From NCBI RefSeq assembly GCF_001027925.1, contig NZ_LECT01000017.1, positions 433,881 through 497,880 on the forward strand: a stretch of 64,000 nucleotides of DNA, given 5' to 3'. Positions 51,212 through 64,000 of the stretch are shown in pieces (positions within the stretch are counted from its first letter, which is position 1; each line of letters starts with the position of its first letter). The notes under the pieces are model-generated. The model saw nothing but the letters and a program-made list of their open reading frames with translations, was not told the origin of the DNA and made no database searches. The stretch comes from Rhodopirellula islandica. Lineage in GTDB: Bacteria; Planctomycetota; Planctomycetia; Pirellulales; Pirellulaceae. The translations under genes were made by a program, and so were the position numbers.

Positions 51212-53452
51212 TCAATTGTCGAGAAAACTCAGGGGCCCATCGGGCGGCACCACGCCCAACCGGCGTTGCCGATCGGTCAGTTCAGAGGGCGACGCTTTGG
51301 TGATCGGAAGAACCACCTGGGGCAGTTCTCCCAACGTTTTGCCGGGATTGGCATCCAACCAAGCGTTCTCGAACAACTTCAACTGTCGGCGCAGTGGCGG
51401 TGAATTGGGTGTCAACTCGACCGCTTTCCGCTGCGTCACAATCGCGGAGGGCAGATCGCCCACCGCGTAGTAACAACGGCCGCACGTGTCCAACAAAGCC
51501 TCACTGCCAGGACTCATCTCCAGCGACTCGATGCTGCGCTGGAGAGCTTTGTCGTAGTCGCCTTCGGTGTTGCTGACCAACCAAGCGTATTGGTTGTAAA
51601 AATTTGCCAGCAACAAATCGCGAATCGCGGTTTGCCGCCCGGGACGACCGTTGCCGGTCTCGCGAAACGTCTGCCGCGTTTCTTCGATGTCGTCGTCGAT
51701 TTCCGTCAACACAGATTCGATCTGGCTGATCACGTCGTCCTTCCACGCCTCGTTCCAGTCCATCCGATACATCGCGATCAGAATGTCGATGTTCTCGGGA
51801 TTCATTGAGAAGGCGGACTGCATTCGTTCGCTCGCTGCCGCATGGTCCTCGCGGTTGGCGAGGTCCAAACCGGCTTGAAAATCCAGGTGGCTGCGGAGCG
51901 AGGAGTAATCAAAGTCATGAGCCATCAGCTTGTGCCGAAAGTCGTCGTCCTTCTCCATTCGTTCTACCAGCGGCTGCAACAAAGCGACCACTTCGCCCGG
52001 CTGCTGCAGCTCGGCCAAGTGTTCCGCGAGCTCCCACCGCGCCGTCGCGGAAGACACATCGTGCAGCGGCAACTCATCGATCAGTTTGCGATACTCATCT
52101 TCCGCCCAATCGGACAACCCGCGATCGATCAGGTCCGCTGCGATGCGAAGATGAGCTTCCGCATGGCTCTCCAACAAAACGGGGTGCAGCGGAGGCTGCC
52201 CGGATCCTTCCGAGTTCGCAACCGGATTCAGCTCCAACGCCTGTTGGGCTCGCTCAGCCGCCAACGCCGGTTGCCCCGATTCCAACAAAGCCTCCGCTGA
52301 GGCATACATCAAAGAAGGCGACTTTTCGAACAAGGATTGGTGCTTGGCGTGAGCCGCGGTGATGACGTCAAACAATTTGTGATCGATTGCCCACAACGCC
52401 GCGTCGGTCAACTCCCGTGTGCGTGGCGGAATGACATCGATGTGTCGCGAGAGAAATCGTGACGCATCGTCGACTTGGCCCAGCACCCGAGCTCGTTCCG
52501 CGTTCAACCATGTCAGCCGAAACATTTCGTTGCCGCTGATCATCGCTCCGGGAGCAATCCTCCCCCGAGCCACGTCCTGCGGCGACGCACCGTCATCGAT
52601 GTCCCAGCTGGATTCCATCTCCTCAATCAGCTTGTTCCAGCCATCGGCTTCAAAGCGTCCCGATTCCAACTCATTGGCGTATTGCCTCATCCACAATCCG
52701 CTGAACTGAGTGTCCTTGGCAAACACCTGCTGCAGATGCGTCACCATCAGCGATCGATCGTGAGAACTCAGCCCCAACCAATTCTCGTTTTCCGAGTTCG
52801 GTACGTCTTCTGAATTGGGGGCATCCGAAGCGGCATCTTCGATGGCGTTTTCAGGGGCCCATTCGGAACGCAACTCCAACGTGGCCCGGACCGGTTGTGC
52901 GAGCAACGCCATTGCGGCGAAACGGCTGAGCGTGGGCTCCGCTTCGTAACGCGTCAAACGAACGAGCGCCGGGAACGATTCCATCGTGGGCAGCGAAGCC
53001 AGTTCGCCAATGCGTTGCCGACGAGACATCACGGAACGCGACCCGTACTCATGCAAGATCTCCTGCACGACTGGCGAGTCCGTGTTGACCGACCAAGGCA
53101 CCTCGACACCGCTGGTCAGTTTGCGAGCCACAATCGCAATTTCGCTGTCGGGATGCTTGCGGGCTTCTCGCAACGCGTCGAACGCGGCCAAACCAATTCG
53201 TGACAAACGTTGACGACAGCGAACTCGCGTGGCGTAACTCTGTGATCCCAGCCCTTCGATCAACGCTGCAATTTCGTCATCGTCGACGACCGGCAGGGTG
53301 CGAAGCCATTCGCTGTCCGCCATCGCAGCAGGGCTCATCAACGCCCCCCCGCCCGGGAGCGATATCCCAGCCAACGGGCCAAGAAGAACGCTCAGAACCA
53401 AGCAGCCAAACGCCTTTTTCGCGGGCTGGGAGAAGAGATTTTGGATTCGCAT
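51212..53452 (-). CDS. Exported TPR/HEAT-type scaffold protein
   Basis: 746 residues from ATG 53452. A signal peptide (CLVLSVLLGPLAGISLPGGG) is followed by a HEAT-like segment (about 60-190: EIAALIEGLGSQSYATRVRC, VMSRRQRIGELASLPTMESF). The rest is a chain of TPR-like helices (AEALLESGQPALAAERAQQA, ATARWELAEHLAELQQPGEV, ASERMQSAFSMNPENI), ending with a clear TPR pair (CGRCYYAVGDLPSAIVTQRK). It probably works as a periplasmic protein-binding scaffold. It is divergent from another signal-peptide TPR protein, so the pair may act together. Confidence 0.82.
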   Translation of the reverse strand: MRIQNLFSQPAKKAFGCLVLSVLLGPLAGISLPGGGALMSPAAMADSEWLRTLPVVDDDEIAALIEGLGSQSYATRVRCRQRLSRIGLAAFDALREARKHPDSEIAIVARKLTSGVEVPWSVNTDSPVVQEILHEYGSRSVMSRRQRIGELASLPTMESFPALVRLTRYEAEPTLSRFAAMALLAQPVRATLELRSEWAPENAIEDAASDAPNSEDVPNSENENWLGLSSHDRSLMVTHLQQVFAKDTQFSGLWMRQYANELESGRFEADGWNKLIEEMESSWDIDDGASPQDVARGRIAPGAMISGNEMFRLTWLNAERARVLGQVDDASRFLSRHIDVIPPRTRELTDAALWAIDHKLFDVITAAHAKHQSLFEKSPSLMYASAEALLESGQPALAAERAQQALELNPVANSEGSGQPPLHPVLLESHAEAHLRIAADLIDRGLSDWAEDEYRKLIDELPLHDVSSATARWELAEHLAELQQPGEVVALLQPLVERMEKDDDFRHKLMAHDFDYSSLRSHLDFQAGLDLANREDHAAASERMQSAFSMNPENIDILIAMYRMDWNEAWKDDVISQIESVLTEIDDDIEETRQTFRETGNGRPGRQTAIRDLLLANFYNQYAWLVSNTEGDYDKALQRSIESLEMSPGSEALLDTCGRCYYAVGDLPSAIVTQRKAVELTPNSPPLRRQLKLFENAWLDANPGKTLGELPQVVLPITKASPSELTDRQRRLGVVPPDGPLSFLDN

Positions 53453-53678
53453 CGTTAGGACTTCGTATGAACGAGAGAACCGGTCCAAAAAAATTGCACT
53501 CCGAATTGTAGCAACCTGGGACGACCACACGTGATTCTCACCGGTGACTTTCCCCAGCGAACGCCCGACTTCGAATCCAAGGCGTCAACGTTTTGTTTGA
53601 TTCCCCCGGTGCAGACAACTAAGCTGAAACGGTCTGTTGTTGAACCATCCGCTCTTCTGTCACAGGGTCCCCGTCGCG

Positions 53679-54455
53679 ATGAAGATTCGCCTTGCCTCGC
53701 CACTTTTCCTTTTCGCCTTGGCGATTGGCTTTTTGAGCACCACCCAGACCAGCACCGCTTCCGCCCAATCTGCTGTGCTGGCGGAAATTTATGGCCGAGG
53801 TGTTCATGCCTACAACGCTGGAAACTACAGCAAAGCCTACGAACTGCTTTCGATGGCGATCGACAACAACATCCGTGACCCGCGGGCGTATTACTTCCGC
53901 GGACTGGCCGCCAGCGCCAACGGAATGGGCTACGCCGAAGGCGATTGGCAAATGGGTGCGGAACTGGAAGCACGCGGCGGCGACGCTCGCTCGATCGGCC
54001 GCGCCCTGTCTCGCATTCAAGGCTCTCAGCGTCTGAAACTCGAAGACATTCGCGAAAAAGCTCGTTTGCAAGCACTCGCGACCGGAGCCGCTCGTTCGAC
54101 CATCCGTGCCAATGAATTGTCAGCCCAGGGCGGTCAGCCCGCAGCTGCTTCCGGAGCCCCTGCGATGCAACGTGGTGCCACGCCACCACCGGCCCCCGCC
54201 TCCGATGACAATCCCTTCGCCGACGATCTGGCAGGCGAAGCTCCCGTGGTGGAATCCAACGACGCCCTCGAAGGCGCGATGGACAACCCATTGGCTACTG
54301 AAGCGGCTCCCGCCGACGCCCCCGCTGCTCCCGCCGATGGTGGTGCCAGCCCGTTTGAAGGTGGGGCAGCTCCTGACGATCCATTCGCCCCCGCCGGAAA
54401 CGACGACCCGTTTGCTCCCGCTGGTGGTGGGGACGATCCGTTCAGCGGATTTTGA
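53679..54455 (+). CDS. Exported protein with a TPR motif and Pro/Ala-rich tail
   Basis: 258 residues from ATG 53679, which begins the signal peptide MKIRLASPLFLFALAIGFLS. Residues about 45-90 contain one TPR (IYGRGVHAYNAGNYSKAYEL, then NNIRDPRAYYFRGLAASANG). The C-terminal 90 residues are Pro/Ala/Gly/Asp repeats (GNDDPFAPAGGGDDPFSGF and relatives), probably disordered. The function is unknown. It is divergent from the TPR/HEAT scaffold gene with about 225 bp between. Confidence 0.82.
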   Translation: MKIRLASPLFLFALAIGFLSTTQTSTASAQSAVLAEIYGRGVHAYNAGNYSKAYELLSMAIDNNIRDPRAYYFRGLAASANGMGYAEGDWQMGAELEARGGDARSIGRALSRIQGSQRLKLEDIREKARLQALATGAARSTIRANELSAQGGQPAAASGAPAMQRGATPPPAPASDDNPFADDLAGEAPVVESNDALEGAMDNPLATEAAPADAPAAPADGGASPFEGGAAPDDPFAPAGNDDPFAPAGGGDDPFSGF

Positions 54456-54579
54456 TTTTGAAAGCGTTCGCGTCTGGAACGTGAGCCTTTCCTCCCCCAG
54501 ATTCGTTGTTCCCACAGCGATTCGGTGACCTTAAAGTGTGTTCCTTCGAGCACCTTTCCTCCCAACGGTCGCGAATCCT

Positions 54580-55443
54580 GTGTCTCCCACCATCGAATCA
54601 ATTTGCCAATCCCTGTCCTCCATCGCTCCGTTGAAGCTGGCGGAGGAATGGGACAACGTGGGTCTGCTGCTGGGAGACCGCTCCGCGGAAGCCCACCGGA
54701 TCCTGACCTGTTTGACGATCACTCCCGCGGTGGTCGAAGAAGCAACCGAATTGGCGGCGAACTTGATCGTCGCCCACCATCCGCTGCCGTTCAAACCGAT
54801 GAGCCGGATCACAACCGATTCCGCCGCGTCAGCGATGGTCTGGAATCTGTGTCGAGCCGGAATCGCGGTCTACAGTGCTCACACCGCCTACGATTCAGCG
54901 CACAAAGGCATCAATGAGCAGTGGGCAAACCGCCTCGGGCTGACCTCGATCACCCCCCTGACGCCGTCCATCGAAGACCACACGGTCGGTACGGGCCGCT
55001 ACGGCGAGCTCCCTGAGCCGATGACGGCGAGAGAGTTTTTGGCCTTTGCCGCAAAATCATGTGGCTCCACCCGGCCTCGTTTGGTGGGTGATTTTGAACG
55101 TCCTCTCCGACGAGTTGCGATCGGCTGCGGCAGCGGAGGTTCGTTCGTCGGTGCCGCTCGGCGACGCGGATGCGATGTTCTGCTCACCGGGGAAGCCACG
55201 CTGCACACGTGTTTGGAGGCGAAAAACACGGGATTAACGATGGCTTTGGTCGGTCATCACGCCAGCGAACGCTTCGCCATGGAAACGCTGGCCGAACAGC
55301 TTCTGCGAGAGATCCAGCCGCTGCACGAAACCTTTGCCGGCAATCAAGACCCGTCGACTCCGGATCCCACGGGCAATTGGGTCCGTAGTAGCCAACGCGA
55401 ACAAGATCCGATCGCAGTTGACCCAATTTCCCTGAACCCGTAA
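54580..55443 (+). CDS. Nif3/YbgI-like dinuclear metal-centre protein
   Basis: 287 residues from GTG 54580, chosen to match the family start (IESICQSLSSIAPLKLAEEW followed by DNVGLLLGD); GTG 54538 adds 14 residues. Conserved metal-site motifs are LIVAHHPLPFKPM with the His pair, YSAHTAYDSAHKGINE, GSGGSF, DVLLTGEATLH and VGHHASERFAMETL. Family members form toroidal hexamers with two metals and are annotated as GTP cyclohydrolase-like without firm proof. It stands between the TPR gene and secA. Confidence 0.85.
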   Translation: MSPTIESICQSLSSIAPLKLAEEWDNVGLLLGDRSAEAHRILTCLTITPAVVEEATELAANLIVAHHPLPFKPMSRITTDSAASAMVWNLCRAGIAVYSAHTAYDSAHKGINEQWANRLGLTSITPLTPSIEDHTVGTGRYGELPEPMTAREFLAFAAKSCGSTRPRLVGDFERPLRRVAIGCGSGGSFVGAARRRGCDVLLTGEATLHTCLEAKNTGLTMALVGHHASERFAMETLAEQLLREIQPLHETFAGNQDPSTPDPTGNWVRSSQREQDPIAVDPISLNP

Positions 55444-55512
55444 CGTTGGAAGTTGGCATGGTTTACGTAAGCCGCACGCTTTCACCCCCCAATCGCACTG
55501 ATTTGATCTTTT

Positions 55513-59229
<3,717 letters not shown>

Positions 59230-59252
59230 TCAAACAAGTGGCATAGGCGTCT

Positions 59253-59377
59253 AAGCAGGTACGCAGGTGTCATCGGGTATGTGAGCCGCTGGCGTTAGCC
59301 ACGGTTTTCACGCACAACCGGGGCGAACGCCCAAACGGCTCACATGGTTGTGCTTGATCACTCCTGCCGACCTGCTT
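59253..59377. repeat. 125-bp palindromic dispersed repeat, copy 2
   Basis: Near-identical to 23738-23862, in the same orientation, with the same inverted ends. It lies directly after secA and may act as its transcription-end structure. Confidence 0.85.
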
Positions 59378-59412
59378 AGCCTGTGAAAAAGAGTAGAAAG
59401 GAATTCGATGTG

Positions 59413-59439
59413 GTCCCTCGCTCACGCGTCGGGTTATGA
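59413..59439 (+). repeat. REP-like unit CTCACGCGTCGGG, copy 2
   Basis: Matches 51096-51122 with one change. Confidence 0.72.
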
Positions 59440-59554
59440 TTCCCATGCTCTTTTGATGTGAACCACGCAAACTCGGGGCGCCCCGCATGGTTTCGCTCAA
59501 ACAAAGAGTTCGTTCCCCGACAACAACGTTCCACTCCTGCCAAGGAAGGCAACC

Positions 59555-60868
59555 ATGTGGCTCAACCTCGCCTACGCTGCTGCCTTGACCGCGGTCTCGC
59601 CGTTGGTGCTGCACCGGATGATTCGCCACGGTCGTTATCGCCGCGGTGTGGGTCAAAAATTGCTGGGGCTGTCGTCCGAACGAGCCGCGGAAATCCGTGG
59701 TGATGCCGAACGAACCATTTGGTTGCACGCCGTCAGTGTTGGCGAAGTCAATTTGCTTCCCGAGTTGGTTCGCCGATTCGAGAAACAGCATCCCGAAATC
59801 GCACTGGCGATCAGTTCCTCGACGGACACCGGTTACGACCTCGCGTGCAAGCACTTCGGTGACGATCGCGTTTTCTTCTGCCCACTGGATTTCACCTGGG
59901 CCGTTCGTCGCACGCTGAAGAATCTTCGCTGCGAGCAGTTGGTGCTGGCGGAACTGGAACTGTGGCCCAACCTGATTCGCTGTGCCCAAGAAGCGAACTG
60001 TTCGGTCCATGTCATCAATGGCCGACTCAGCGAAACCAGTGCGGGACGCTATCAACAGTTTGCCAAAATCTTGCGTCCTACGTTCGCGCGTTTGGATGCC
60101 GTTGGCTGCCAAGACACATCGGCAGCGGAACGTTTCATGGCTTGTGGAGTCTCCCCCGCGAATGTCACCGTCACGGGTTCCCTGAAGTTCGACAACGCAC
60201 CTCGCACGCGGGACACCACCGAAGTCAACGCACGAATCAATTGGTCTGGGATCGACCCTTGGCACCGAGCGTGGTGCTTTGGCAGCACCCAAACTGGCGA
60301 AGAAGCGATGGCTCTGCGGGTCTACGATCGCCTTCGATCCCAGCACCCCGAACTCCGCCTGATCTTGGTGCCGCGTCACGTCGAACGCTTCGAAGAGGTC
60401 GCCGAACTGATTCAATCCCACGGTTTGTCGCCGATTCGTCGCAGTCGCAATGACAGCCAATACGCGGATCAATGGGACTCCGACGAAGTCATCTTGATTG
60501 ACACCATTGGCGAACTTCGTCACTGGTGGGGCGTCGGTCAGATCGCCACCGTCGGCGGCAGCTTTGGCGATCGAGGCGGCCAAAACATGCTGGAACCTGC
60601 CGGTTATGGCTGTGCCGTGTCCTTCGGCCCCAACACGAAAAACTTCGACACGATCGCCAAGCAGTTGATCGCCGCCGAGGCCGCGATTCGCGTGGCGGAT
60701 GAAGCCGAACTCGAACAGTTCGTTTCGCGCTGCTTGACCGACATCCCCGCCGCCGATTCGCTCGGCCAAGCCGCTCGCGAGTTGGTCAACCAACACCGGG
60801 GTGCGTATCAAAAGACGCTGGAGATGTTGGTCCCGAGCAAAAACGCCCGCCTTCAACGGGCCGCCTAG
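59555..60868 (+). CDS. waaA: 3-deoxy-D-manno-octulosonic acid transferase
   Basis: 437 residues from ATG 59555, with AAGGAAGG upstream. It transfers Kdo from CMP-Kdo to lipid A. A membrane-anchor N-terminus (LNLAYAAALTAVSPLVL) precedes the GT-B halves: WLHAVSVGEVNLLPELVRRF, LDFTWAVRRTLKNL, LAELELWPNLIRCAQE, NGRLSETSAGRY, CFGSTQTGEEAMALRVYDRL, LVPRHVERFEEVAELI, and VGGSFGDRGGQNMLEPAGYG. Its presence is consistent with an outer membrane carrying lipopolysaccharide. No lipid A genes are adjacent. Confidence 0.94.
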   Translation: MWLNLAYAAALTAVSPLVLHRMIRHGRYRRGVGQKLLGLSSERAAEIRGDAERTIWLHAVSVGEVNLLPELVRRFEKQHPEIALAISSSTDTGYDLACKHFGDDRVFFCPLDFTWAVRRTLKNLRCEQLVLAELELWPNLIRCAQEANCSVHVINGRLSETSAGRYQQFAKILRPTFARLDAVGCQDTSAAERFMACGVSPANVTVTGSLKFDNAPRTRDTTEVNARINWSGIDPWHRAWCFGSTQTGEEAMALRVYDRLRSQHPELRLILVPRHVERFEEVAELIQSHGLSPIRRSRNDSQYADQWDSDEVILIDTIGELRHWWGVGQIATVGGSFGDRGGQNMLEPAGYGCAVSFGPNTKNFDTIAKQLIAAEAAIRVADEAELEQFVSRCLTDIPAADSLGQAARELVNQHRGAYQKTLEMLVPSKNARLQRAA

Positions 60869-61208
60869 CGGTCACCCAACGCCAGCGTCTCGAGTTCGCT
60901 TGCTACGGACAGCCCGACGTGTAACAGCCGATTGATTGAGACGTCAACGAGGTTTGAACGCATGTAGGATGGCACTCTTGCCCGTCCAAGTTGCGGATGT
61001 CGGCCAAGAGCGGCCAACCAACAGCAAAATCGAAAAGCCGGGCACCCAGCAAACTGGAAACCCGAAGCCGAACGGCTTGTTGATTGATTCGATTACACAA
61101 CCCGACGCGTGAGCGAGGGACCAGGAAACGCGACGCGTGAGCGAGGATCTTGAAATCCCAAAGCCGTGCCGAGCAACGGGAGTCACGGCAAATGCACGTC
61201 ATCCTGGC
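60869..61208. other. Repeat-rich spacer
   Basis: 340 bp with no gene. It contains 60952-60982 (homologous to the hsdS-interrupting repeat) and 61095-61121 plus a partial second GACGCGTGAGCGAGG copy at 61131. Confidence 0.6.
61095..61121 (-). repeat. REP-like unit CTCACGCGTCGGG, copy 3
   Basis: Reverse complement of 51096-51122, with a partial tandem copy immediately following. Confidence 0.72.
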
Positions 61209-61742
61209 TCAGCGGTTCTGAGTCGCCCAAGGTGCCGAAGCCGCGTCCCAGCCATTCTGGGCACCTGTTTGGGGTTGCCCGTTGTAGTTTTGCTGCGGAT
61301 ACGCGTTGGGATTGTACGCCCCTTGCTCACCGTAACCCGCATTGGGCTGACCGGTGGGGTAGTTGTTGTACCCGGGCACTTGATTGGAATTGGGCACGTT
61401 GTAGTTGGGCGCACCGTAATTCGGGGCGCTGTATCCCGCCCCCTGCACAGGCTGGCCTCCTTGTGGCGGCCACGCATTTGGATTGGCAGACGCACCGCCC
61501 GGATAGTAGCCACCTTGATCAGGGTAACCGCCGGGTTGTTGAGCACCCTGCTGTTGAGCCGCTTGCTCGCGTTGCCGCTCGTCCAGAATGTCTCGCCCTC
61601 GATCAATTGCGGACCGCGTGTCGCTGCGGATCTCCGTTTTGTTGATTTCAATGCGAGTTTTGTCGCCATCACGCTCGATGGTGAACCATCCCGCCATGAA
61701 AGCTCCACCGATGGCCAAGCCGAGAAATAGTATTGTTCGCAT
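61209..61742 (-). CDS. Membrane-anchored Asn/Gln/Tyr/Pro-rich protein
   Basis: 177 residues from ATG 61742; the longer frame upstream runs into the lepA leader and is unlikely. It starts with an N-terminal membrane segment (TILFLGLAIGGAFMAGWF), then a charged part (IERDGDKTRIEINKTEIR, SAIDRGRDILDERQREQ). About 100 residues of repeats built on YNP/NYGAPNY/PNSNQ follow. The tail is disordered and may be extracellular. The function is unknown. It is divergent from lepA. Confidence 0.72.
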   Translation of the reverse strand: MRTILFLGLAIGGAFMAGWFTIERDGDKTRIEINKTEIRSDTRSAIDRGRDILDERQREQAAQQQGAQQPGGYPDQGGYYPGGASANPNAWPPQGGQPVQGAGYSAPNYGAPNYNVPNSNQVPGYNNYPTGQPNAGYGEQGAYNPNAYPQQNYNGQPQTGAQNGWDAASAPWATQNR

Positions 61743-61983
61743 GACACATCCTTGAAAAACAGAAAAGACGAAACGGTCCTCCGAACGTTCGATCATCTCG
61801 AAGATCGAGTTTCGGCGGAAGATCAATTCATCAAGCCGTATCGGCATTCCCCAACCGGAAAATCCAGTCGAACCCTGATTTCTTTCCAAATCATTGCAAT
61901 CGGCCGCAACTGCAAATCCCTGTTGAATCGACACCTGATTCACTACGATGGGACGTCCCCGCCGCGTCGCACGAAACGAAACC

Positions 61984-63780
61984 ATGAAACACATTCGCAA
62001 TTTTTGCATCATCGCCCACATCGATCACGGCAAGTCCACCTTGGCGGACCGACTGATCCAATCCTGTGGCGGTGTGACTCAACGTGAGTTTCACGACCAA
62101 ATGCTCGACTCGATGGACATCGAGCGAGAACGCGGCATCACGATCAAAAGCAACACGGTCACGCTGAATTACACCGCGAACGACGGGGAGGCGTACCAAT
62201 TGAATCTGATCGACACACCCGGCCACGTCGATTTCTCGCACGAAGTCCGCCGGTCGCTGATGGCCTGCGAAGGCGCTCTGATGGTCGTCGATGCCTCCCA
62301 GGGGGTCGAAGCCCAAACCGTCGCCAACCTGTACCTGGCGCTTGAATACGACCTGGAACTGCTGCCGGTCATCAACAAAATCGACTTGCCCGCCGCCGAT
62401 GTGGACCGCGTTCGCGGAGAAATCGACGAGGACCTGGGACTCGATCCCTTCGTCGCGATTCCGGTCTCTGCCAAAACCGGCCAGGGCATCGAAGACGTGC
62501 TCGAAGGAATCGTCAAGAATCTGCCCGCTCCACAAGGCGACCCGAAAGCGCCGCTGAAGGCTTTGGTGTTTGACGCTTTCTTCGACAAGTATCGCGGTGT
62601 GATCCTGCAATGCCGCGTCATGGACGGAACTCTGAAACCCAAAGACGAGATCCACTTCATGCACGCCGATCGCGACTTCACCGTCGACGAACTCGGCTAC
62701 AACCAATTCAAACTGGTTCCCAAAAAGGAACTGACCGCCGGGGAAGTGGGCTACATCGTGGCCGGTGTCAAATCGGTGCAAGACATCGAAATCGGCGACA
62801 CCATCACACTGGCCAACCAACCCGCCGACGAACCGATCCCAGGCTATCAACCCGCTCGCCAAGTCGTGTTCTCGTCGGTTTATCCGATGAGCACCGACGA
62901 ATACCAAGACCTCACCAAGGCACTTGAAAAACTCTCGATCAACGACGCCGCACTGACGTTTGAAAAAGACAGCTCAGCGGCCTTGGGATTTGGCTACCGC
63001 TGTGGCTTCCTCGGACTGCTGCACCTCGATGTCGTGCAAGAACGCTTGCAACGCGAGTTCGACATCGGACTGGTCATCTCGGCTCCTTCGGTGCAGTACA
63101 AAATCAAACTCAAAGATGGCTCGACGCAGGACGTCGACAACCCGACTTACTGGCCCGATCCCTCAACCATTGACTCGGTCAGCGAGCCCTACATCAAAGC
63201 TCAGATTTTGATTCCGGAAGAGTACGTCGGCCCGGTCATGGAACTTTGCCGCGAGCATCGCAGCGAGAGCCAAACGATGAACTACTTGTCGGCCGGACGA
63301 TTGGAAGTCACCAGCGAAATGCCTCTCGGAGAAGTCTTGTTCGACTTCTATGGCAAGCTGAAGATGATCACGCGTGGCTACGGATCGTTCGACTATGTGC
63401 CGATCGAGTACCGCAAAACGGACATCGTCAAAGTTGACATCTTGGTCAACAAAGAACCTGTCGACGCGTTGGCCTACCTCGTGCACCGCGACAAATCACG
63501 GGCGCGTGCGATGCACTACTGTGAGCAACTGGCCGAAGCGATTCCACGTCACCAGTTCAAGATTCCGATCCAAGGTGCGATTGGCGGCACCGTGATCGCG
63601 CGAACCACAATTGCCCCGTACCGCAAAGACGTGACCGCGAAGCTTTACGGTGGTGACGTGAGTCGGAAGAAGAAACTGCTGGAAAAGCAGAAGAAAGGCA
63701 AAGCCAAGATGAAACAGTTTGGCAGCGTCAACATCCCGCAAAAAGCCTTCATCTCCGTGCTCCGCACCGATAAAGACTGA
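61984..63780 (+). CDS. lepA: Elongation factor 4 (LepA)
   Basis: 598 residues from ATG 61984; the frame extends 12 codons upstream. EF4 is a ribosome-bound GTPase that acts during initiation and under ionic stress. G-motifs: IAHIDHGKSTLADRL, the ERGITIKSNTV switch, LIDTPGHVDFS, and INKIDLPAADVDRV. Domain III/V and the EF4-specific C-terminal domain (CGFLGLLHLDVVQERLQREF, YGSFDYVPIEYRKTDIVKVD, ARTTIAPYRKDVTAKLYGGD, KKGKAKMKQFGSVNIP) complete it. The length is normal (about 600). Confidence 0.96.
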   Translation: MKHIRNFCIIAHIDHGKSTLADRLIQSCGGVTQREFHDQMLDSMDIERERGITIKSNTVTLNYTANDGEAYQLNLIDTPGHVDFSHEVRRSLMACEGALMVVDASQGVEAQTVANLYLALEYDLELLPVINKIDLPAADVDRVRGEIDEDLGLDPFVAIPVSAKTGQGIEDVLEGIVKNLPAPQGDPKAPLKALVFDAFFDKYRGVILQCRVMDGTLKPKDEIHFMHADRDFTVDELGYNQFKLVPKKELTAGEVGYIVAGVKSVQDIEIGDTITLANQPADEPIPGYQPARQVVFSSVYPMSTDEYQDLTKALEKLSINDAALTFEKDSSAALGFGYRCGFLGLLHLDVVQERLQREFDIGLVISAPSVQYKIKLKDGSTQDVDNPTYWPDPSTIDSVSEPYIKAQILIPEEYVGPVMELCREHRSESQTMNYLSAGRLEVTSEMPLGEVLFDFYGKLKMITRGYGSFDYVPIEYRKTDIVKVDILVNKEPVDALAYLVHRDKSRARAMHYCEQLAEAIPRHQFKIPIQGAIGGTVIARTTIAPYRKDVTAKLYGGDVSRKKKLLEKQKKGKAKMKQFGSVNIPQKAFISVLRTDKD

Positions 63781-63782
63781 TC

Positions 63783-63866
63783 AGGCAGGAACGATTGGTT
63801 TTCACCCTGTGAACCGTTTGGGCGTTAGCCCCGGTTGTGCGTGAAAACCGTGGCGAACGCTGGGCT
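63783..63866. repeat. 125-bp repeat family, diverged reverse copy
   Basis: The stretch GGGCGTTAGCCCCGGTTGTG with CGTGAAAACCGTGGCGAACG matches the central part of copies 1 and 2 in reverse orientation; the outer arms are lost. It lies immediately after lepA, as copy 2 lies after secA. The remaining bases to 64000 hold only palindromic spacer-type sequence. Confidence 0.65.
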
Positions 63867-64000
63867 GCGAAATGTTTGGGTTTGTGGCGGCCATGTGTTT
63901 GCGCAAGTATTCATCCCGGTAGGGATGTCAGATGGTAGCCGTCGGTAAGCGATAGCGCCACCGATGGACATGCCCCCCACGCCACCACTCACCATCCCGC

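Noticed and set aside
59270..60856. 528-codon open frame antisense to waaA
   Set aside because: Mirror frame of waaA; runs into repeat sequence at its end.

Overview
The window reads as chromosomal DNA of a planctomycete of the Rhodopirellula/Pirellulaceae type. The evidence is a giant secreted protein with choice-of-anchor Q, GEVED and dockerin-like modules, PQQ-propeller and DUF3500 secreted proteins, ribosomal and housekeeping genes scattered singly rather than in classical operons, frequent GTG/TTG starts, and many short palindromic repeats between genes. This assignment is by protein character only; no database search was possible.

Layout. (1) 1-23.7 kb is core genome: the C-terminal 2,700 residues of a surface protein, a secreted metallophosphoesterase, a PQQ protein, tRNA-Leu(UAA), a DUF3500 protein, truB, a flippase-like membrane protein, fdxA, an RlmI-type methyltransferase, an FHA protein, a zinc-free L36 (rpmJ), a CelD/BcsL-type acetyltransferase, a fasciclin protein and a Gly-rich exported protein. 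(2) 23.9-28.7 kb is a decayed integrative element: an hsdS fragment, a DUF1016 3' fragment fused head-to-head to a 5'-truncated parA, a ribbon-helix-helix partner, an Mrr-like endonuclease, a near-complete DUF1016 nuclease and an integrase 3' fragment. (3) 28.7-44.2 kb is an apparently complete 15.5 kb integrative element in tRNA-Val(GAC), bounded by 45-bp identical repeats. It carries two small exported proteins, a type I restriction-modification operon (hsdM-hsdS-hsdR), an AlpA-like regulator, a primase-helicase, a small TubC-like protein and a tyrosine integrase. (4) 44.2-64 kb is core genome again: infC, purC, an asparagine-synthase-like gene, a BON protein, a diguanylate cyclase, TPR proteins, a Nif3-like protein, a large secA, waaA and lepA, separated by repeat-rich spacers.

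The most interesting signal is the attachment system of the 15.5 kb element. The integrase gene runs out of the element, through its terminator and into the antisense of the host tRNA-Val, so its last codons are read from the 45-bp att core. If the element is excised and circularised, the same frame crosses the core into the left-end DNA and stays open for 71 codons (28679-28891). The integrase would therefore have a 553-residue form when integrated and a 621-residue form when circular. A doubled GGTTGCACC motif lies on both sides of the core, and at nearly the same distance in the neighbouring relict, as expected for arm-type integrase sites. The relict and the intact element form a tandem array at one tRNA, and both carry restriction or nuclease genes, so the locus behaves as a defence-gene hotspot.
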